64,000 bases of DNA from Paragonimus skrjabini miyazakii. Taxonomy: Eukaryota > Platyhelminthes > Trematoda > Plagiorchiida > Troglotrematidae. Within the stretch, counting starts at the first letter, position 1; each line of letters starts with the position of its first letter. This document shows positions 1-13,115 of the stretch, one piece after another. The notes under the pieces are model-generated. The model was not told the DNA's origin. It made no database searches and saw nothing but the letters and a program-made list of their open reading frames with translations. Both the position numbers and the translations under genes were made by a program. The stretch lies in the NCBI GenBank assembly GCA_014338405.1, contig JTDE01002405.1, forward strand, positions 27,291 through 91,290. Direction: 5' to 3'.

Positions 1-3000
1 AAGGGAGTAGAATGACCGCTAGTATGTACAGATACACCCATGCACACAAGTACAAGTATATAGATGTGTCCATACAAACAGTAGTAAGCGCACAGCCTAT
101 GAAGTCCAATTTCAACATTGTTGAATGATAAGCTGCAGAATGAGGTTCAATAATGTAAAACGCCTTCTGGATGCTGGTCATCAGCACTGTCGAAGGCAAC
201 GCCCAGTTGTTAAGTGACTATAGGCTGAGTTTGAACTTTTGAATCTCATTGGGCAAGATAATTCAGGCCAAGCGTGATGGAATCTTTCTCTCAGAATGGT
301 TACAGATTGACGACCCGCACAAATTACGGTAGAACAGGGCCTCAGCGAATTGCTTTTTTCATCGTTAGCTTCTTTTCTAAGTGAAATATAACTTTATATT
401 TTGTTGTTTTAATCTCAGAAGTAACAAAATAACTTGTATAAATAATTCTTATACAAAAACATTTGATGCACACATAGTCACTATAGAGTAGACTATGTGA
501 AAAGGCGAAAAATAATTACGTTTCTGTTTAACCAATCTTTTACTCTGTCTTGCAAAATTAGTAGTTAATTCAATAAAACATTATTTCAAAATTATTTCTT
601 CAAATAACATAACATTCCCAAAGTTTTGATTGGGTGCCTATGGCCTAAACTACTAACTAGTCCTTTGTGTGAATAAAACTGACCTTTGTTAGTGGTTTAT
701 GGTACACATTCTGTGATATGCAAGACTCTATCAAAGATGTTTTCATCTTGGTTCGTGAGAAGCATTCAGGCACACCGTGATTTGAAGCACTCAACGTAGC
801 AAAACAAGTCAAGACTTCCACATCCTTTGACCCTCCGTTCTATGAGTATCTTGCCGGAACGGTCTGTTAAGATAACCAGCTATTAATTTGATGACGAGGA
901 ATGAACACAGGTGGCATCGGTTTTAAAAGGCTGCTGCTGCCGAAATAATAAAATGTTGTGATAAATATATTTACTTTTGAACCTATAATTTATAAGAAGT
1001 TTTGTTTCTGGTTCGAATTAACCAAGCAATGATAGGTTGAACCAAATTGGAACCGTATGACATTCACCGTATGGACCATGTACTAATTCAATGGAACAAT
1101 GAGTCTTGGAGAATTTCTGTCGATGAAGTGACTGAAATCACCGATGCATGAACCGCTAAAGTCTTTGTGGTTTGGATGGGTAGGGCTTAGTGTGAGTTAC
1201 TTAGTAGCACTGAAGCTAACAAGAATGTAGTGACCTGTAAATACTTATTACTGAACGCACACGACACGATAAGGTTCGATCGTATTTGTAAATTCCATGT
1301 GAATAAAATTTTACCAACCACATTTAAGCAACGTATAAAACATGTTACTGCTGATATCCCTCCACGGAACGTTATAATCATAAAATTTTCTGTACATTCA
1401 TCAGCATTTGCGGTCAATCTAATGCCCTTCAAACTTTCAGCAGCACATTACTGTCGTATCGAAAATTCCTTCAACTGTTTCAGTTAAATCTTGCATCTTA
1501 ACCGGAACGGATACACAATACTCTATTACATTTATGAAGTCGACCAATTGACCAAACTTTCCATATCTTGTATGTGATCAACTTTTAAATTTCTTTGAAT
1601 TTTCTCCTTACTTCGTACAATCTTCCTCCGTCAGTGAACTGTGCCGTTTCAATATAAAACATTCCCACAAGTGTATACTGAAAACAGACAACTACTGGAT
1701 TTCATTTAACTCATGTCTGATCGGCATAGTAGACAGCACGGTTGTCGTAACCATATTGAACGAACTGAGCAGTTTATTGCACGACAAATGTGTTGGGTGA
1801 GACTTAGATGTCACTTTCTAAACGCTGGTACTTGTAGATTATTTGCTGTAGACACAACCCAGTATTTGCTACTTACGATAACTATTTTACTACAGGCGGT
1901 ATATCTAAATGGTGTAAGAATAGAAAGACAAGTTGTATTCCTCTCTCAAACATTAGGAGCCACGATGTGTGCATTGTGTCACAGATCCTCGAATATAGTG
2001 TTTCAAAGGAATTACCCATACCTGGCAGGTAAAGATGTACAGTGTTTACCTGCAATAAGAACATTAATGAGAAATGAATAAACCTACCGTTTCTGAAGGA
2101 TACTTATGCCAAATTAAAGCGCTAACCGCTTGCCAGTTACAATGTAATTGTTAGAATTCTGACGAAGTAAAACTGTAATTGTGTGAGATAGCTTACCTGC
2201 AAACGTAAATTGTGAGGCAAAGACAACCGCAAAAATTCAGGATATTTGATGCCAATTCAACGAGAGACTAAGAAATGGTTTATATGCATGCACATAACCT
2301 ATAAATTAGTCATAGTATGAGTAAATTTTGAAACTTCCCGCTGATGGAACAAAAAGCAAAACACATTCATCAGTTTCAATTGTTGTTCCAACATTGAGTC
2401 ACTTACATGTAACTCAAATTCCATAGCGTTATTAAACCTCTCTAGATTAGTGTTCAACACGAATTAACAGACGTATCTATCATCTGCATTACTTCAGAAA
2501 TATGTAGAAAGTTTTTATGTTGTTCAAAACACTTCAACAGCCTCCCTGTATTTATTCGCTTTCTATTCGTCTGCGCTAATATCGTTCTGCTGTGAAAAAT
2601 ATTTAACAACAGTTGAATTTGCGACTGTTTAACCAGCTTTTTGTTTGATCACTTAGTTCGAAAAGAATATTCGTAAAACAAACATTTAATGTCTGTCAAA
2701 GTGGACAAGACTTTAAATGTAAGAAGGAGAACTGTCATAAATAATAAAACATGCAATATGGCTTGATCTTTAAACAATACACTGTGAACAACTTGATTAG
2801 GTCAATCGACGTTGTGATGTTATTTGTATAGAAACGAAGCACATGTTTCTCATTAATGTTTTTTCAAACGTCAACTGCTGAAAACATCTGCAAAGAAGGA
2901 CAGCAAATCTCTGAGACATACCTTCAATCCAGCACAATCAATTTTAATCGCAGTGAACATGAAGTTACATTTTCCTTGGTAACAGGAAGACTTTTCGTAT

Positions 3001-4806
3001 CCTCTACCAGTCGTTGCATCAATCACATGATATACAAAACACATGTAACATAAGGATGTGATAGCAGAATGACGAACCCCGATACAAACGGTTATAGAGT
3101 GAAGTAACTGGAAGTCGGATCAACAATTATGTCTGTAACTAACAGACGACACCTGAAACTTCGGTATTTATCAAACACAAATCGTATTGTTCAATTTCAA
3201 CACCTTTCAAAGTTTTATAACTGACAAAAAACATAAATGAAGTGGAAGAATTATTGATCTTCTGTTCTCAAAAGACTCAGTGTGCTTGTTTTTGTTTGGT
3301 ATATTTTTACCAGCGGAGAACATCCTGTTCCAGATAGCCCATGTGTTACCTGTCTACAAACGGCTGTTTCACCAGTCAGCTTAGGTTTGTACTGTAATTG
3401 ATATCCTTTTTCATCCTGTTGAAACGAGTCATAGAATCTCAAGATGGAAATAGTTATAAAACTTCAAACCATTCAAGGAATAACAGGTTTGTAAATAATG
3501 TCTGCTTCAAAGAGTTCAATTCACTTTCAAAAGTGCTTCAAGGCTCGGAAGTAAAAACTCACCAAAAATAAATAAACCGCTTTATCCAAAAAGACAATCC
3601 TGCGAAGGTCCATGGTGAAAAAGTTGAATAAAGATGTTACTTCATGAGAAAATGTCTCTAACCCGAATATCACAATAAATTTTCTTCAAATGTAAACGTA
3701 CCTAGTGTAAGTGAAACTAATTTTACATGTAATCGAGTTGATTCCCAACAAGTAATGTACATATGTATGCAATAACGACAGAACATTGATTGAGCATAAA
3801 AAAACGCACAAAAGATTTAGACATCCTTAGCGTGATGAATATCCCGTTTACGTTCAAATGCGAAACTGATGATCGAATTTCTAGGTTAGTTTGAGAATAA
3901 CTGGACCAATCCACCATGTATATTAAGCTACTTAAATTGAAAATCAAGTAAGTCGTTTGCGTGAAAACAAATTTACAAACATTAATTACACAGTCTAAAG
4001 TAACCCAAAACAAAATAAACAAATCACATCCAAGATGTTCTGCCGGTATCTGATGTACGTTGTAAATATCTATGAGCGTAACACAAGCTGTCTGCTCAAA
4101 GCCCAGGAGAACATCTAGCTGATTAAGACACATGCAATATTAGACTGACGAGCTAAATGATGCAAAGTGACAAAACACTTAGGAGGCTGAAAATTTAAAA
4201 CGTGAAGATAAACAGTGATTCAAAGAAAAAAAAAAAAATTTCAAGTAGGCAAAAACGCGAGCCTCCCAGTTTGAATTTTATAGCCTGTAAGGGTACCTCT
4301 CAGAAATGTCTTTCAAAACGCGACTAGTTTCATCACCTATCTCTGCACCTAATGACATTAAGAAATTCACTTTATTGGTCGGTCGGCATTTGTCAAGGTT
4401 ATCAAAAGCTAATCTTTCAAATGTTTAATAGAGATTGCACAGGTTGTAGAGCAGTAAGATGAGTTCAATATGGTTTCTTTGATGTGGATTACGCAGAAAC
4501 AAGTAGGGGTGCAAACCTTATGTTGTTACGCGTCAGAAGAAAAACCATATGTCGTCGATAAAACTTCGTAGGTGCCATATTAACTGGGCCGAAACACCTA
4601 ATCATTCAATAATGCAAACTTCAGGGCAGTTAAGCCAAATGAATGAATGTAGAATGAACAATCTCAGTGAGTTGTTACCAAATATGTTGGGGTGTTAAAT
4701 TCTTTGTGATGAGGAAGTAGGCCATAAAACATAGTGCCAACCAAGTCGCGGAATTCTCTGCTTCAGACACAGCTAAACTTCATATTATATGGTGAATATG
4801 ACGATT
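1..4806. other. No recognised gene; AT-rich sequence
   Basis: I find no identifiable gene here. The longest open frame (3723-4133, minus) is AT-rich and hydrophobic without motifs and is probably chance. Two short minus-strand stretches look exon-like: 3332-3397, which follows an AG and ends at a GT with all 22 codons open, and a cysteine-bearing frame of about 40 codons ending at a GTATGT donor near 2929. Neither matches a family I know. Confidence 0.4.
2930..3110 (-). other. Candidate cysteine-containing exon, unknown product
   Basis: On the minus strand a frame of about 60 codons stays open and ends at a good donor (GTATGT just below 2930). It contains several cysteines in its last 35 codons, including a C-x4-C pair, as extracellular domains often do. 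I see no clear acceptor at its 5' side and recognise no family. The short minus-strand open block at 3332-3397 could belong to the same transcript. This could equally be a chance frame. Confidence 0.2.
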
Positions 4807-5080
4807 TTGAAAGAGTCCAACTGCGAAATCTCTGAGCTTCGGTTGAATTCGAATCGACAACAAAAACAGCATGCCAAAACGAAGCAAAGATTCTACCGGT
4901 TTAGCCACAGAGCTACATCGGGAGTTAGGAAACTTCGCATTCGGATCTAGTTATCCAACCAGTCTACGACCATGTGGAATCCACCAACTAACACAGTCGA
5001 CTAGTTTCTCAGGCATGATTTACCAAGCTGTTCACGATAGAACTCATCAACTTCACCGACGACTACTGAATTTGTATTAG
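4807..5080 (-). repeat. SINE-1 (tRNA-derived repeat), diverged copy
   Basis: This block aligns by eye over about 250 bp with 8265-8530, both in the tRNA-like core and on either side of it. Read on the minus strand, the core carries a degraded box B followed by the same short CGAAGC-type 3' stem as the better copy. Substitutions are spread evenly, so it is an older copy. It produces an open frame on the plus strand that should not be taken for a gene. Confidence 0.6.
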
Positions 5081-5099
5081 TGAAAAGTAATTTAACGGA

Positions 5100-5165
5100 T
5101 TTAATAATTCAGCTGGGAAAATCTGGACTTCGTCTGGAATCGAACCTAGGACAGAAACTGTAGGT
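5100..5165 (-). repeat. SINE-1 fragment (tRNA-like 3' half)
   Basis: On the minus strand this shows a perfect box B (GGTTCGATTCC) followed by a CGAAGTCC stem and a short tail. Both resemble the equivalent part of the copy at 8.3 kb. The 5' half (box A) is not recognisable, so this is a third, truncated copy lying directly beside the 4.8-kb copy. Confidence 0.45.
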
Positions 5166-8100
5166 TAGGTATAATGACACTAAAATCAAAAGAGATATCA
5201 GATCTTCATCTCTAGTTAAAAAGTGATAGTGCTTTAGGTGCACTAGTGTAAAATACCGATGCCTTCTTCTTGCTGAAGTCATCTGTTTTTGAATCATACT
5301 CACTGTAGACTACAAGCTACAGAAGTGGTTGGTTTGGTGTGAAAGTTGCAGAGTAAATATTCAGGTTAAACTACCAGAATGACGATTGGCAGATCTCTAC
5401 AGCTTTCGTTCGCGACTAAAATGTAGAATGGATTTGTATTCAGCTTAACTTACATAAGTTGAAGAACAGTCACTAACAATCTAACAGGATTTCGTGTATC
5501 ACTGTCAATAATTTCATAAAAATTTATCTGTTGAACAAACTGCATCATGTCAACACTTAATCACTAATCGACAAACAATCAGACTTATGATATATCAAGT
5601 AAACATACTTCCTTCATTCCATCACACTCCTAAATTCTCAACACGACCTGTAAGTTACCCTACGTTTATTGCAGTCAGCTACGTGCTACTTATTAATAAC
5701 TGAATTTTCATATTGTTTGTCTAAATATTTAATTCGTCAAACTTTGTAAACCACAGCCTCATATTCAAGTACCTTGATACCAATTCTTGTCAACTAGAAG
5801 CTTCAATCATGCAATTTTCTCACTCGTTACGCCCAATTTCTCAACTGTGCGTCTTCCATTTAGATCACACCAAGTATTCTATTGTTTCCAAACTGAACTA
5901 CTCAATTCGGTGTTAAACAACTTATTAGCTGAATACAGCTGTTTTGGCTTCCAAAACCTCATTATAATTTCCTTAACAATGTGTTGTGACTTTGTTGCAG
6001 CCATAGCGACCCAATCCAGTTGACTTGACAACCGCGCTGTGACCTTCTTAAAGTTTGTGAATTGAGAAATATCTCTCACTATTGTTTCGGCCATTTTCAC
6101 GCACAAACCGAAGGAGCTCATATTGTCCGTTTGCGCTTATGTGTGTGTACATGCCCCCGTTACACAGGTGGTGGTTGTGTAGCTTGACCGATGATTTATG
6201 CGACGGATAGTGAGGACATTCAGAGTTGTGTGTTGATTATTGCGGATACAAAGGCGTGTATGTAACTGAGATTGAACCACAGAAACGGAAACCTGTGTGA
6301 TGTAGTCAATATTTTGTTATTAGCTGGAGTGGTAGAGATGTTGGTTGTTCTCAATTGCACGTTATTTCCGAACGACACAGCCTACATTTATACCTAAACT
6401 GGCCACGCCTTAATTGTCGCAGACAAGCTAACCAAAGTTCTGACCTAATCGTCGCACAATATTGACTCAAGAATAAACTGCCATGATATGGTTGATAGTT
6501 ATAGGTAGAGAAACGACTGTGTCGAGAAAAAAATTCCTAAAGTAACAAACCGTAGCAAATAAATTAGGTCACGTGTTATGTGAATAGTGAATCGGAAAAG
6601 CTATAGAGCTTTTGAGTAGAGAATAATACTAAGAAACCGTTGTTTACTTATAAACTTATTGGCCTGATGTCTCTTGGTAATTTACTGATAAATTCAGCAC
6701 TAATTCACATGTATCCAGGTCTCTAGATGAGTTTTATCATCAATGTCATTATCACCTTCAGCTTTGAGCCTTATATGCGGATAGAATTGATCTGGCTGCC
6801 TTCGATCCTGGCACTTGTCCACGAAGTTGCAGGGTAATAATAAAGAATAAACGCATGGCAAAACTAAAGAAAATAGGACAAAAGTAAATGAATAAAAGCA
6901 ACTGATGTTCAAGAAAGAGAAGAGTCAACAAGCTCGCCAATGGCTGAGATATAAAGCACTGTTAACTAGTGGTTTCAGCTGGCAATGTGGACGGTATCGA
7001 ACACACCGACAAGATGAACAGCGCCCCCGAACAATACTTGACTGGACGGCCAAGATTTTCACAGTTTATGATCAGATCATCGGCTGATCATCTTGTCGTT
7101 TCTTTTAACCGTCAGCAGACAAGTTGGACAATAAGCGGTGCGGCAGAAGTTACGTCGATATACAGAGTACACGACCCAACTAAACTTGGCATTTTCAGTA
7201 GCTCAGGTATCGGTTGCAAAACTGAACACTTCCTAAATACGTGACGATGGACTGTCATGTTAACCACAAAATCAGCCAATTTTATGCTGGTCAACTAGCA
7301 GACGTAACGGTAGCTAAACACCGCTAGTCTAAGTGCATCTTTCGCACTAATAGGCTGGGTCTCTGATCGATGAAAGGAAACGTAGAGCAAAAGAAGATTG
7401 CAAGCCATGATTTTAATCGATAACTAGACGTCTTTGAGACAGCAAAAATAACGGAGGTTTTCAGATGTACTTTGTGTTTCTGCCAACTACGTGGATACTT
7501 CATCAGGAATAATATAAGTTGATCAAAATGCCATGTAGACACACGCTTTTTCTCACCGCTTCAAGTCGTGCGAAAGCTCTATTGTTTAAAACGGACCAAC
7601 TTCGAACTTAAGGTAAATTTTTGCGTGCTTTCCAACGCGGACTACATTTTTTTGTCAGAGTTGCACACAACTTAATGACCTTAATTAAGAACACACATCT
7701 GTGGTTATATGAAGTAGTGTTGCATGAAAAAATTGAATTGAGAATGAAGTGATCATGATTCTTTCATGAATGGTCGTATAAAAAGCAAAACATTGAATTG
7801 TTTTGCAACCTGTTTTGCCACTATGGTATTTTCTCAAATTGTCTTCAAAAGAAAACAACATGTTTCTTTCTATAAAGGAATACTTTTGAATTAACTTTTG
7901 CGGTCTTCTCTGAATCTCGTCCAATTTCTCAACGTAAATTTAATTCTCTGTCAAGTGCGCAACTATCCGTGAAGTAATGTTGCTGGTTGAAGTAAATAAG
8001 GCAGGTTGGTCAGGGTGAACTTAGAAATGTGCTTAAATGTTAGATGAGCGTTTGCGGATGGGTACTCAAAGTGTATTACGCAGTACACAATTGCTGCCTG

Positions 8101-8219
8101 TCATGTGGGTGTTAGCACACCACCAACAAACCATAAACATAATCAACTGTCTGCAAATTGAGTGTAACTCGCTAGTTTTTAAGTATTTCTTCAAGTCTAA
8201 CCTTGCCTGTTTACTTATT
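5166..8219. other. No recognised gene
   Basis: No protein family or RNA gene is recognised. Open frames are short and lack domain motifs. A stretch around 6980-7190 resembles 48905-49020 (shared GTGGACGGTATCGAAC followed by a second similar block), suggesting an old dispersed repeat. Confidence 0.4.
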
Positions 8220-8530
8220 ATCAATCCGAGTCCACAGCTGGTGCATTGTGTTGTTTTTCTGGATGAGACCCAATTGTGAAAAATTAGGGCTTCGGCTGGA
8301 TTCGAACCAGCGACAGAAACACCATACCTCAAAACGGCAAGCGCTCTACCAGCTGAACTACAGAGCCACAACAGGAACTCAGAAGTTTCAAATCCGAACA
8401 CTGTTACCCACCCGTCCCACTGTGTCACATGGAACCCACCAGATTATCCCAGTGATCGACTGACCCAACAGAATTTCTCAAAAAGTTCAATCTGGAGTCC
8501 ATCACCGCCACTGCTAAGCATAAAAGTTGT
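8220..8530 (-). repeat. SINE-1, best-preserved copy
   Basis: The centre of this repeat (8287-8367, minus) folds like a tRNA. A seven-base acceptor stem pairs at six positions, box A is TAGTTCAGCTGG (8360-8349), box B is GGTTCGAATCC (8308-8298), and the T stem is a perfect five pairs. The anticodon arm is weak, with a loop that could show UUU. The family also shares about 160 bp on the other side of the tRNA-like core with the 4.8-kb copy, so the tRNA part sits inside a longer conserved unit. It is better read as a tRNA-derived SINE than as a working tRNA gene. Confidence 0.65.
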
Positions 8531-9181
8531 ATTGTTACGCTACTATATTACACTATATTATGTTAGCGTGTGCAGTTCATTTCGCTGCTTCAGATTAGCT
8601 AAACCAAAATGGATTTTTATGTGATCTATAGAACAATCTATTTTTAAATGCATCAGTGAAGAGATGTGATATGCATTGCATTAGGCATGGTGTAGTCAGT
8701 GGTTTGTTCAGCCATTCCTCAAAGTCAAGTTGAAAAATCATTTTAAAATTGACCCGCTTAAATTTTCAAGCGTATTCTGCACTCGGTACGATTTTAGGTG
8801 TTTCCTATGACACCATTCTTTCTACGCGGTTCCCTCTTATCTACCTGACTACCGCGAATTTCCGACGGAATGTTAAGTAGATGACGGCGTCTTCAGCATA
8901 AAACGTTCAGTGGTAAGCCCTCCATATAGACTGTAGTGTAGCTTTAACACAAGCGTCAGTCTATCGTACGCTCCTATCTTCCAAAATAATGGTATCCTAA
9001 GTGGTTTCTTGTTACTTGTTTCTCAATGTAAGCATTTTTAAGGTCGTTATCAGCTAAGTGTTTTAACTTTGTATCGAACCAAAGGTTGACATGGTCACTT
9101 CACGCCAGAATTGTTTTACCAGTCTGAGGAGGCTCATATTTCATGTTATACGGCTGAAATTGGTTTTAGGCTTGCTTACTA
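8531..9181. other. No recognised gene
   Basis: Nothing recognisable is seen on either strand. Open frames are short. Confidence 0.4.
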
Positions 9182-9447
9182 TTATCCACCGTTTTGTGAA
9201 CTAACAGTTAATGGCGGAGCTCGGTGCAGCGGCATTCCTGCATCCACTTCTACAGAATTTATTGCGTTACAGTATTTTAACTCATGTAAATCATTTGATC
9301 TACTAATTCTACCCCATTTGGATAGACCATTCGGTTTTGGACTTATTGGAAGAATAGTCATATCTTCAACGTGCTCCCGACGAAATATACTCACGACCGT
9401 ATCTTTACTTACAGCTATCTTGTAATCACATTTTGCAATGTCTCAAT
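9182..9447 (-). CDS. Candidate exon, unknown protein
   Basis: The minus strand is open for about 88 codons, from after a stop near 9448 to a stop at about 9182. The residue mix looks coding: a charged and serine-rich first half and a proline-containing end, without low complexity or repeats. Possible acceptor AGs lie just inside the upper end. I recognise no domain. The frame at 10295-10573 lies on the same strand and has a similar disordered, serine-rich character, so both might be exons of one minus-strand gene. The plus strand is also open here, which lowers confidence. Confidence 0.35.
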
Positions 9448-10294
9448 GGTGCAAACAAGGTTATAGATGAACTGACTGTGAAATAGAATTACTAACCATT
9501 ATGGGTTTTCTATTGAAAGTGTGGCTGTTTGAATATTAAACATATTTCACATTCGTGACTCTACTTTAGTTAACTTGAAACTCCATCGGTGTGAGAACAA
9601 CACATTCAGTAGGAAACTAATGTTAACCAACAAAATAGTCATGCACCCAATATTGAGATCCAAATAAGAATATTTCTGTTACATTACGACATTATATATC
9701 ATCTAACAGAGGGCACAAAATCAAGAGACACTGGCTCGCAGATCGTTCCAAAGACCGCGCAGTCAGTATTTACCGATGAATGATCTTATGTCAATGCAAA
9801 ACAAAATCTGCTTGCCTTTTAGACTAAAAGATAAAGAGAAAACACAGTAACCGGCGTAACACCTTCCGTTGTTGTTTTTTTATCGTAAACTATAGGGGTT
9901 CACACCTGTCATACTAATGCCTGGAAATCTGTGTCAAGCGAATAACCGCATTAAGTGAAACAACAGTGCAGTCACTTCCATTTGTGCTCAGGAGCGGTTT
10001 TAGTAGAAAAATCAATGGAGTGTATTAATGGACATTTAGTTGGTTAGTGTTTTAAAGGTTCCATAACTTCCTCTACGTATAGTTTATTAATACCAACTAT
10101 CTTGACAGAAGCATTTTCAGTTCTCACAGCAATATCGTCAGCTGAGTTCACAATTTGCGGTACTGAGTTATAAACCTTGAACCTTCTCTAAACGCTCACA
10201 CTTATAAGGGGTACTGTATCTGATAGGTGTCACACATATTTCCCAGCGATCGTTAGGGAAATGTTCTTCTGTAGTCAATCAGAGAATGTTATTT

Positions 10295-10573
10295 TTATGG
10301 TTGGTCGTAGGGATAGCTACTCCTTTGACTAAAACTGGGCTCCCATCTAGAGAAAAATGTAGAACGGCGTGCTTCTGGACCAGATGCCTTGTGGTATCTC
10401 AGAAGTGAGATGTCTGTTTCCGAGAACGGAGAAACGCCGATAGACCGGTGAGCAGAAAGGGTACATGAAAGCATAACCGGTGATTTGGGTGGCCAGTCGA
10501 TATTTCCCTGAACATGTGTGTATAAACACGCACTTGTGAATCTTCTGACCTTAGTAACTTTAGATATGTTCAC
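10295..10573 (-). CDS. Candidate exon, unknown serine-rich protein
   Basis: This minus-strand frame of 92 codons is rich in serine, proline and arginine and ends in a stop at 10295. The other five frames are broken repeatedly, so the openness is selective. There is an AG (AAGGTCAG) near the 5' side. The composition suggests a disordered C-terminal tail of a larger protein. I do not recognise the product. It may be linked to the frame at 9182-9447. Confidence 0.35.
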   Translation of the reverse strand: MNISKVTKVRRFTSACLYTHVQGNIDWPPKSPVMLSCTLSAHRSIGVSPFSETDISLLRYHKASGPEARRSTFFSRWEPSFSQRSSYPYDQP

Positions 10574-11207
10574 TCATTCCATTATCACTGCTAGCCCAGT
10601 AAGGAGTGCCTGCATTTGGCCAGGTCATTCAGCAACGCAAGTTCATCCACCGCATTTCCATAGACAATATGTAGATATGAACAAAGTTATGTAAAGAGGA
10701 AAACCACTTGATGTTCTCCGGAACAACAGTTCATGCATTCTGATCACACCTGGAAATGTAACTAATTCTAAACATTAAGATAACATTCCTCAGAGCGGGA
10801 TCATTGCTTAAGGGGTTAGACAGACAGGTATGGAAATGAGAATTGGAAATATGGGAATCTTGGTTACCAGAGCAGCCCCAACCTCAACAGAAATTGTTTT
10901 TGAACATACAAGGAGATTTTGAGCCCGGCTAGGTAGAGTTTGGACAAACTGCACTGTACAAACGTAAGGTAAACGACATCCTTACCATTTTTGAGAATTT
11001 AAGTCACTCAAGCGCGTTACTTTTGAAGTTGAATCAAGCGCATCTAAGCCTCAGGCCAAATAGAGAGAACGATTTAAACACCTGCCTGCCGCGCCTGGAC
11101 ATTCCAGTTAGCTGAAGATCAGATGACACGACAGAAAGATCTATCTGCGGAAAGCCTTCCTGGAGAAAAAACCATTATATCCGTTTCGAAAGCTTCTGTC
11201 TAGCACG

Positions 11208-11610
11208 ATGGAACAGAAGCAGAGTGGAGACTATGCACGGATGACAGTCTACTACTGTTGTGACCTCAAAAGACGCTTGGCCTACAAAGTTGTTTATTGC
11301 ACGAACTCTCGTACAGTTTATGTTAAAACATTGTACAATAAACACGTACATTCATTTTCACGGCTGATGTGCATTCACACACACTGGGTAGCAATACGTT
11401 GTTATTCGCCCTGGTGGCACTTTTACCGTGGTGTGTGCACATTATTCTGATAGTCGCTTCTGGTCTATCGTCTTCCTAGCGTTGAGGTTTGCCCCTTCAG
11501 TTCCCGAATGCACGCACTATACTAGTCACAAACGACGCTGCCTGTTAAACGACACTGCTAAAATAAGGCTCCGCCAACGAGTGGCCCCCTACATTTATCA
11601 AGAAGTATAG
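11208..11610 (+). repeat. LTR-like dispersed repeat, copy 1
   Basis: About 400 bp here align with 27160-27500 and, in their second half, with 37900-38160, all in the same orientation. Shared blocks include the stretches around 11272-11310 and 11455-11545. The third copy lies next to a Gypsy integrase fragment read on the minus strand, so the repeat may be the LTR, or an end of the same element, left here alone. I did not find clean TG...CA ends. Confidence 0.5.
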
Positions 11611-11639
11611 CAGTGTCATTACCCCACGGATAAAGGTAA

Positions 11640-12060
11640 GAACGGTATCAAAGAAGACGGTGCACTTACTACTTTTCACGTTTGACGGCTGGTCACCATT
11701 GACAAAAAGACGTGCAACAGCTATTGTATCCAGATCTTATAACCCTTCAAAGCTATGTATAACACAGCAAATCAAAACCTTACCATTCTCCTCGGTTATA
11801 AGCAAACAGCCTACGTCTGTCACATCCCATTGGATGTACAAATATTTTTATAGCTGCAGGATAATCTACATAGAGAAGACAAACCAACAGCTAGCTTCTT
11901 GTATCAAAGAGCGTGTTCCAAAGAGGTGAAAACACAAGTGGAAACTCTAAGCATTTCTGCAGAAGCCGAAGGACTGCAGCCAGAGTCAACAATGGGAAAA
12001 CACAATCCAAACACTAAACAGAGTTAAGGTTTTAATGCATCCTCGATGAGTTTTCAAAGC
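11640..12060 (+). mobile_element. Penelope-like element fragment, GIY-YIG end
   Basis: The plus frame 11660-11929 ends in a degraded GIY-YIG nuclease start. A tyrosine/cysteine-rich strand leads into IIYIEKTNQQLA near 11860-11900, where intact elements have Y-I-G-[KR]-T followed by R-x-L. The family glycine is replaced by glutamate, so the nuclease is dead. Only the C-terminal third of the polyprotein is present. The sequence is clearly different from the copies at 14.5 and 17.2 kb, so it is another lineage. Confidence 0.55.
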
Positions 12061-12479
12061 AACTGAAAACGCATTCCCCGGCCTATTGAGGCTTTGCTTA
12101 TCAGGTCTGAAATACACTTTTGTGTTCCCAAACAATCTGTGGTGACATTGCAGCTGCCCTGAAAGTCAGAATTTCCATATTCGATTCATTTTCTTGTTTA
12201 TTTGTGTCACTCGTCAAGCCAATACTTTTGCCTTATGGGACCTTGTCTATAACTCTGACAATATTTATATGTGCATATTTGATCAGAAAGTAAATTCACT
12301 ATTTTACATACTCGTGGAAATTCGGTTAAAACGCATAAATTTGGTGTTATTTCATAGTTGAACATCACATCATAAACCAAATATATGATCTTTTAAAGAG
12401 TATCCCAGTGGATTACAAATCATCGTTGGTGTCGGAAAGAAGTCCGGCTACCGATGGAAGGAATAGTTTATAATGCTTT

Positions 12480-13115
12480 TTTACGTTGTTTCGTTCTGTG
12501 GTTCGGAAACGTGGCTTGTTGGTGACGAAGACATAAACATATATGTTGTCGTCGACCCTAGTTGTCGCTGACAATTTGACCGCATCAAGGGGACCGTTCG
12601 TCGGCGTGTGCTCCAAAACGCTCAGGGCGCACGATCAACTGATCAACTAAGTTGCACAGACTGCGATGGTTGGGTCACACACTTTACATGCCGGTTGAGT
12701 GTTTACCGTACAGTATACTCTATACCGAGACCACCAACAGTAGGATGTAACCGCATGGTGATCAAGCAACAAAATGGTCACGGAATATGAAGACCATGCT
12801 TGTTCCATTGAGTGAGCAGGTGTTCGCTGCCTGGCTGGTGTACTCGTAATCACCAAAACCGCTGGTTGAAGACGCATTTCCAGATGGAAGTGTGCCTCAG
12901 TCACGGGCTTACCAGTATCCGTATCATATCTAGTTATCCCATCTAGTCCTCTTATATTATCAACGCTATTATGTTTATTAGTGCTGCCACTCTAACCTAT
13001 TCAACAACTTCTCTTCTTCTAGAATATTCCACGTTGAGTTGAGCGGCAGCCGAGCCACAGTACCTTCTGGTCAGGCTCGTGGCTGTTATAATGACGATGA
13101 TGAAGAAAATGCGGA
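12480..13115 (+). mobile_element. RTE-A retrotransposon, 3' fragment
   Basis: The segment matches 45270-45830, the C-terminal coding part and 3' UTR of the larger RTE-A copy. Both share the stretch around ACCGAGACCACCAACAG and the terminal region with CCTTCTGGTCAGGCTCGTGG. It is 5'-truncated, has an inserted or rearranged part near 12520-12650, and carries stops in the ancestral frame. It ends in an ATGATGA-type short repeat, the kind of 3' end typical of RTE elements. Confidence 0.65.

Noticed and set aside
3723..4133. 136-codon minus frame as a membrane protein
   Set aside because: The sequence is AT-rich with scattered hydrophobics, has no motif or splice context, and is plausible by chance.
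8287..8367. A genuine tRNA gene on the minus strand
   Set aside because: Box A, box B and the T stem are good, but the anticodon stem is poor, the variable region is long, and a diverged copy with the same flanks occurs at 4.8 kb, so it is a SINE core.
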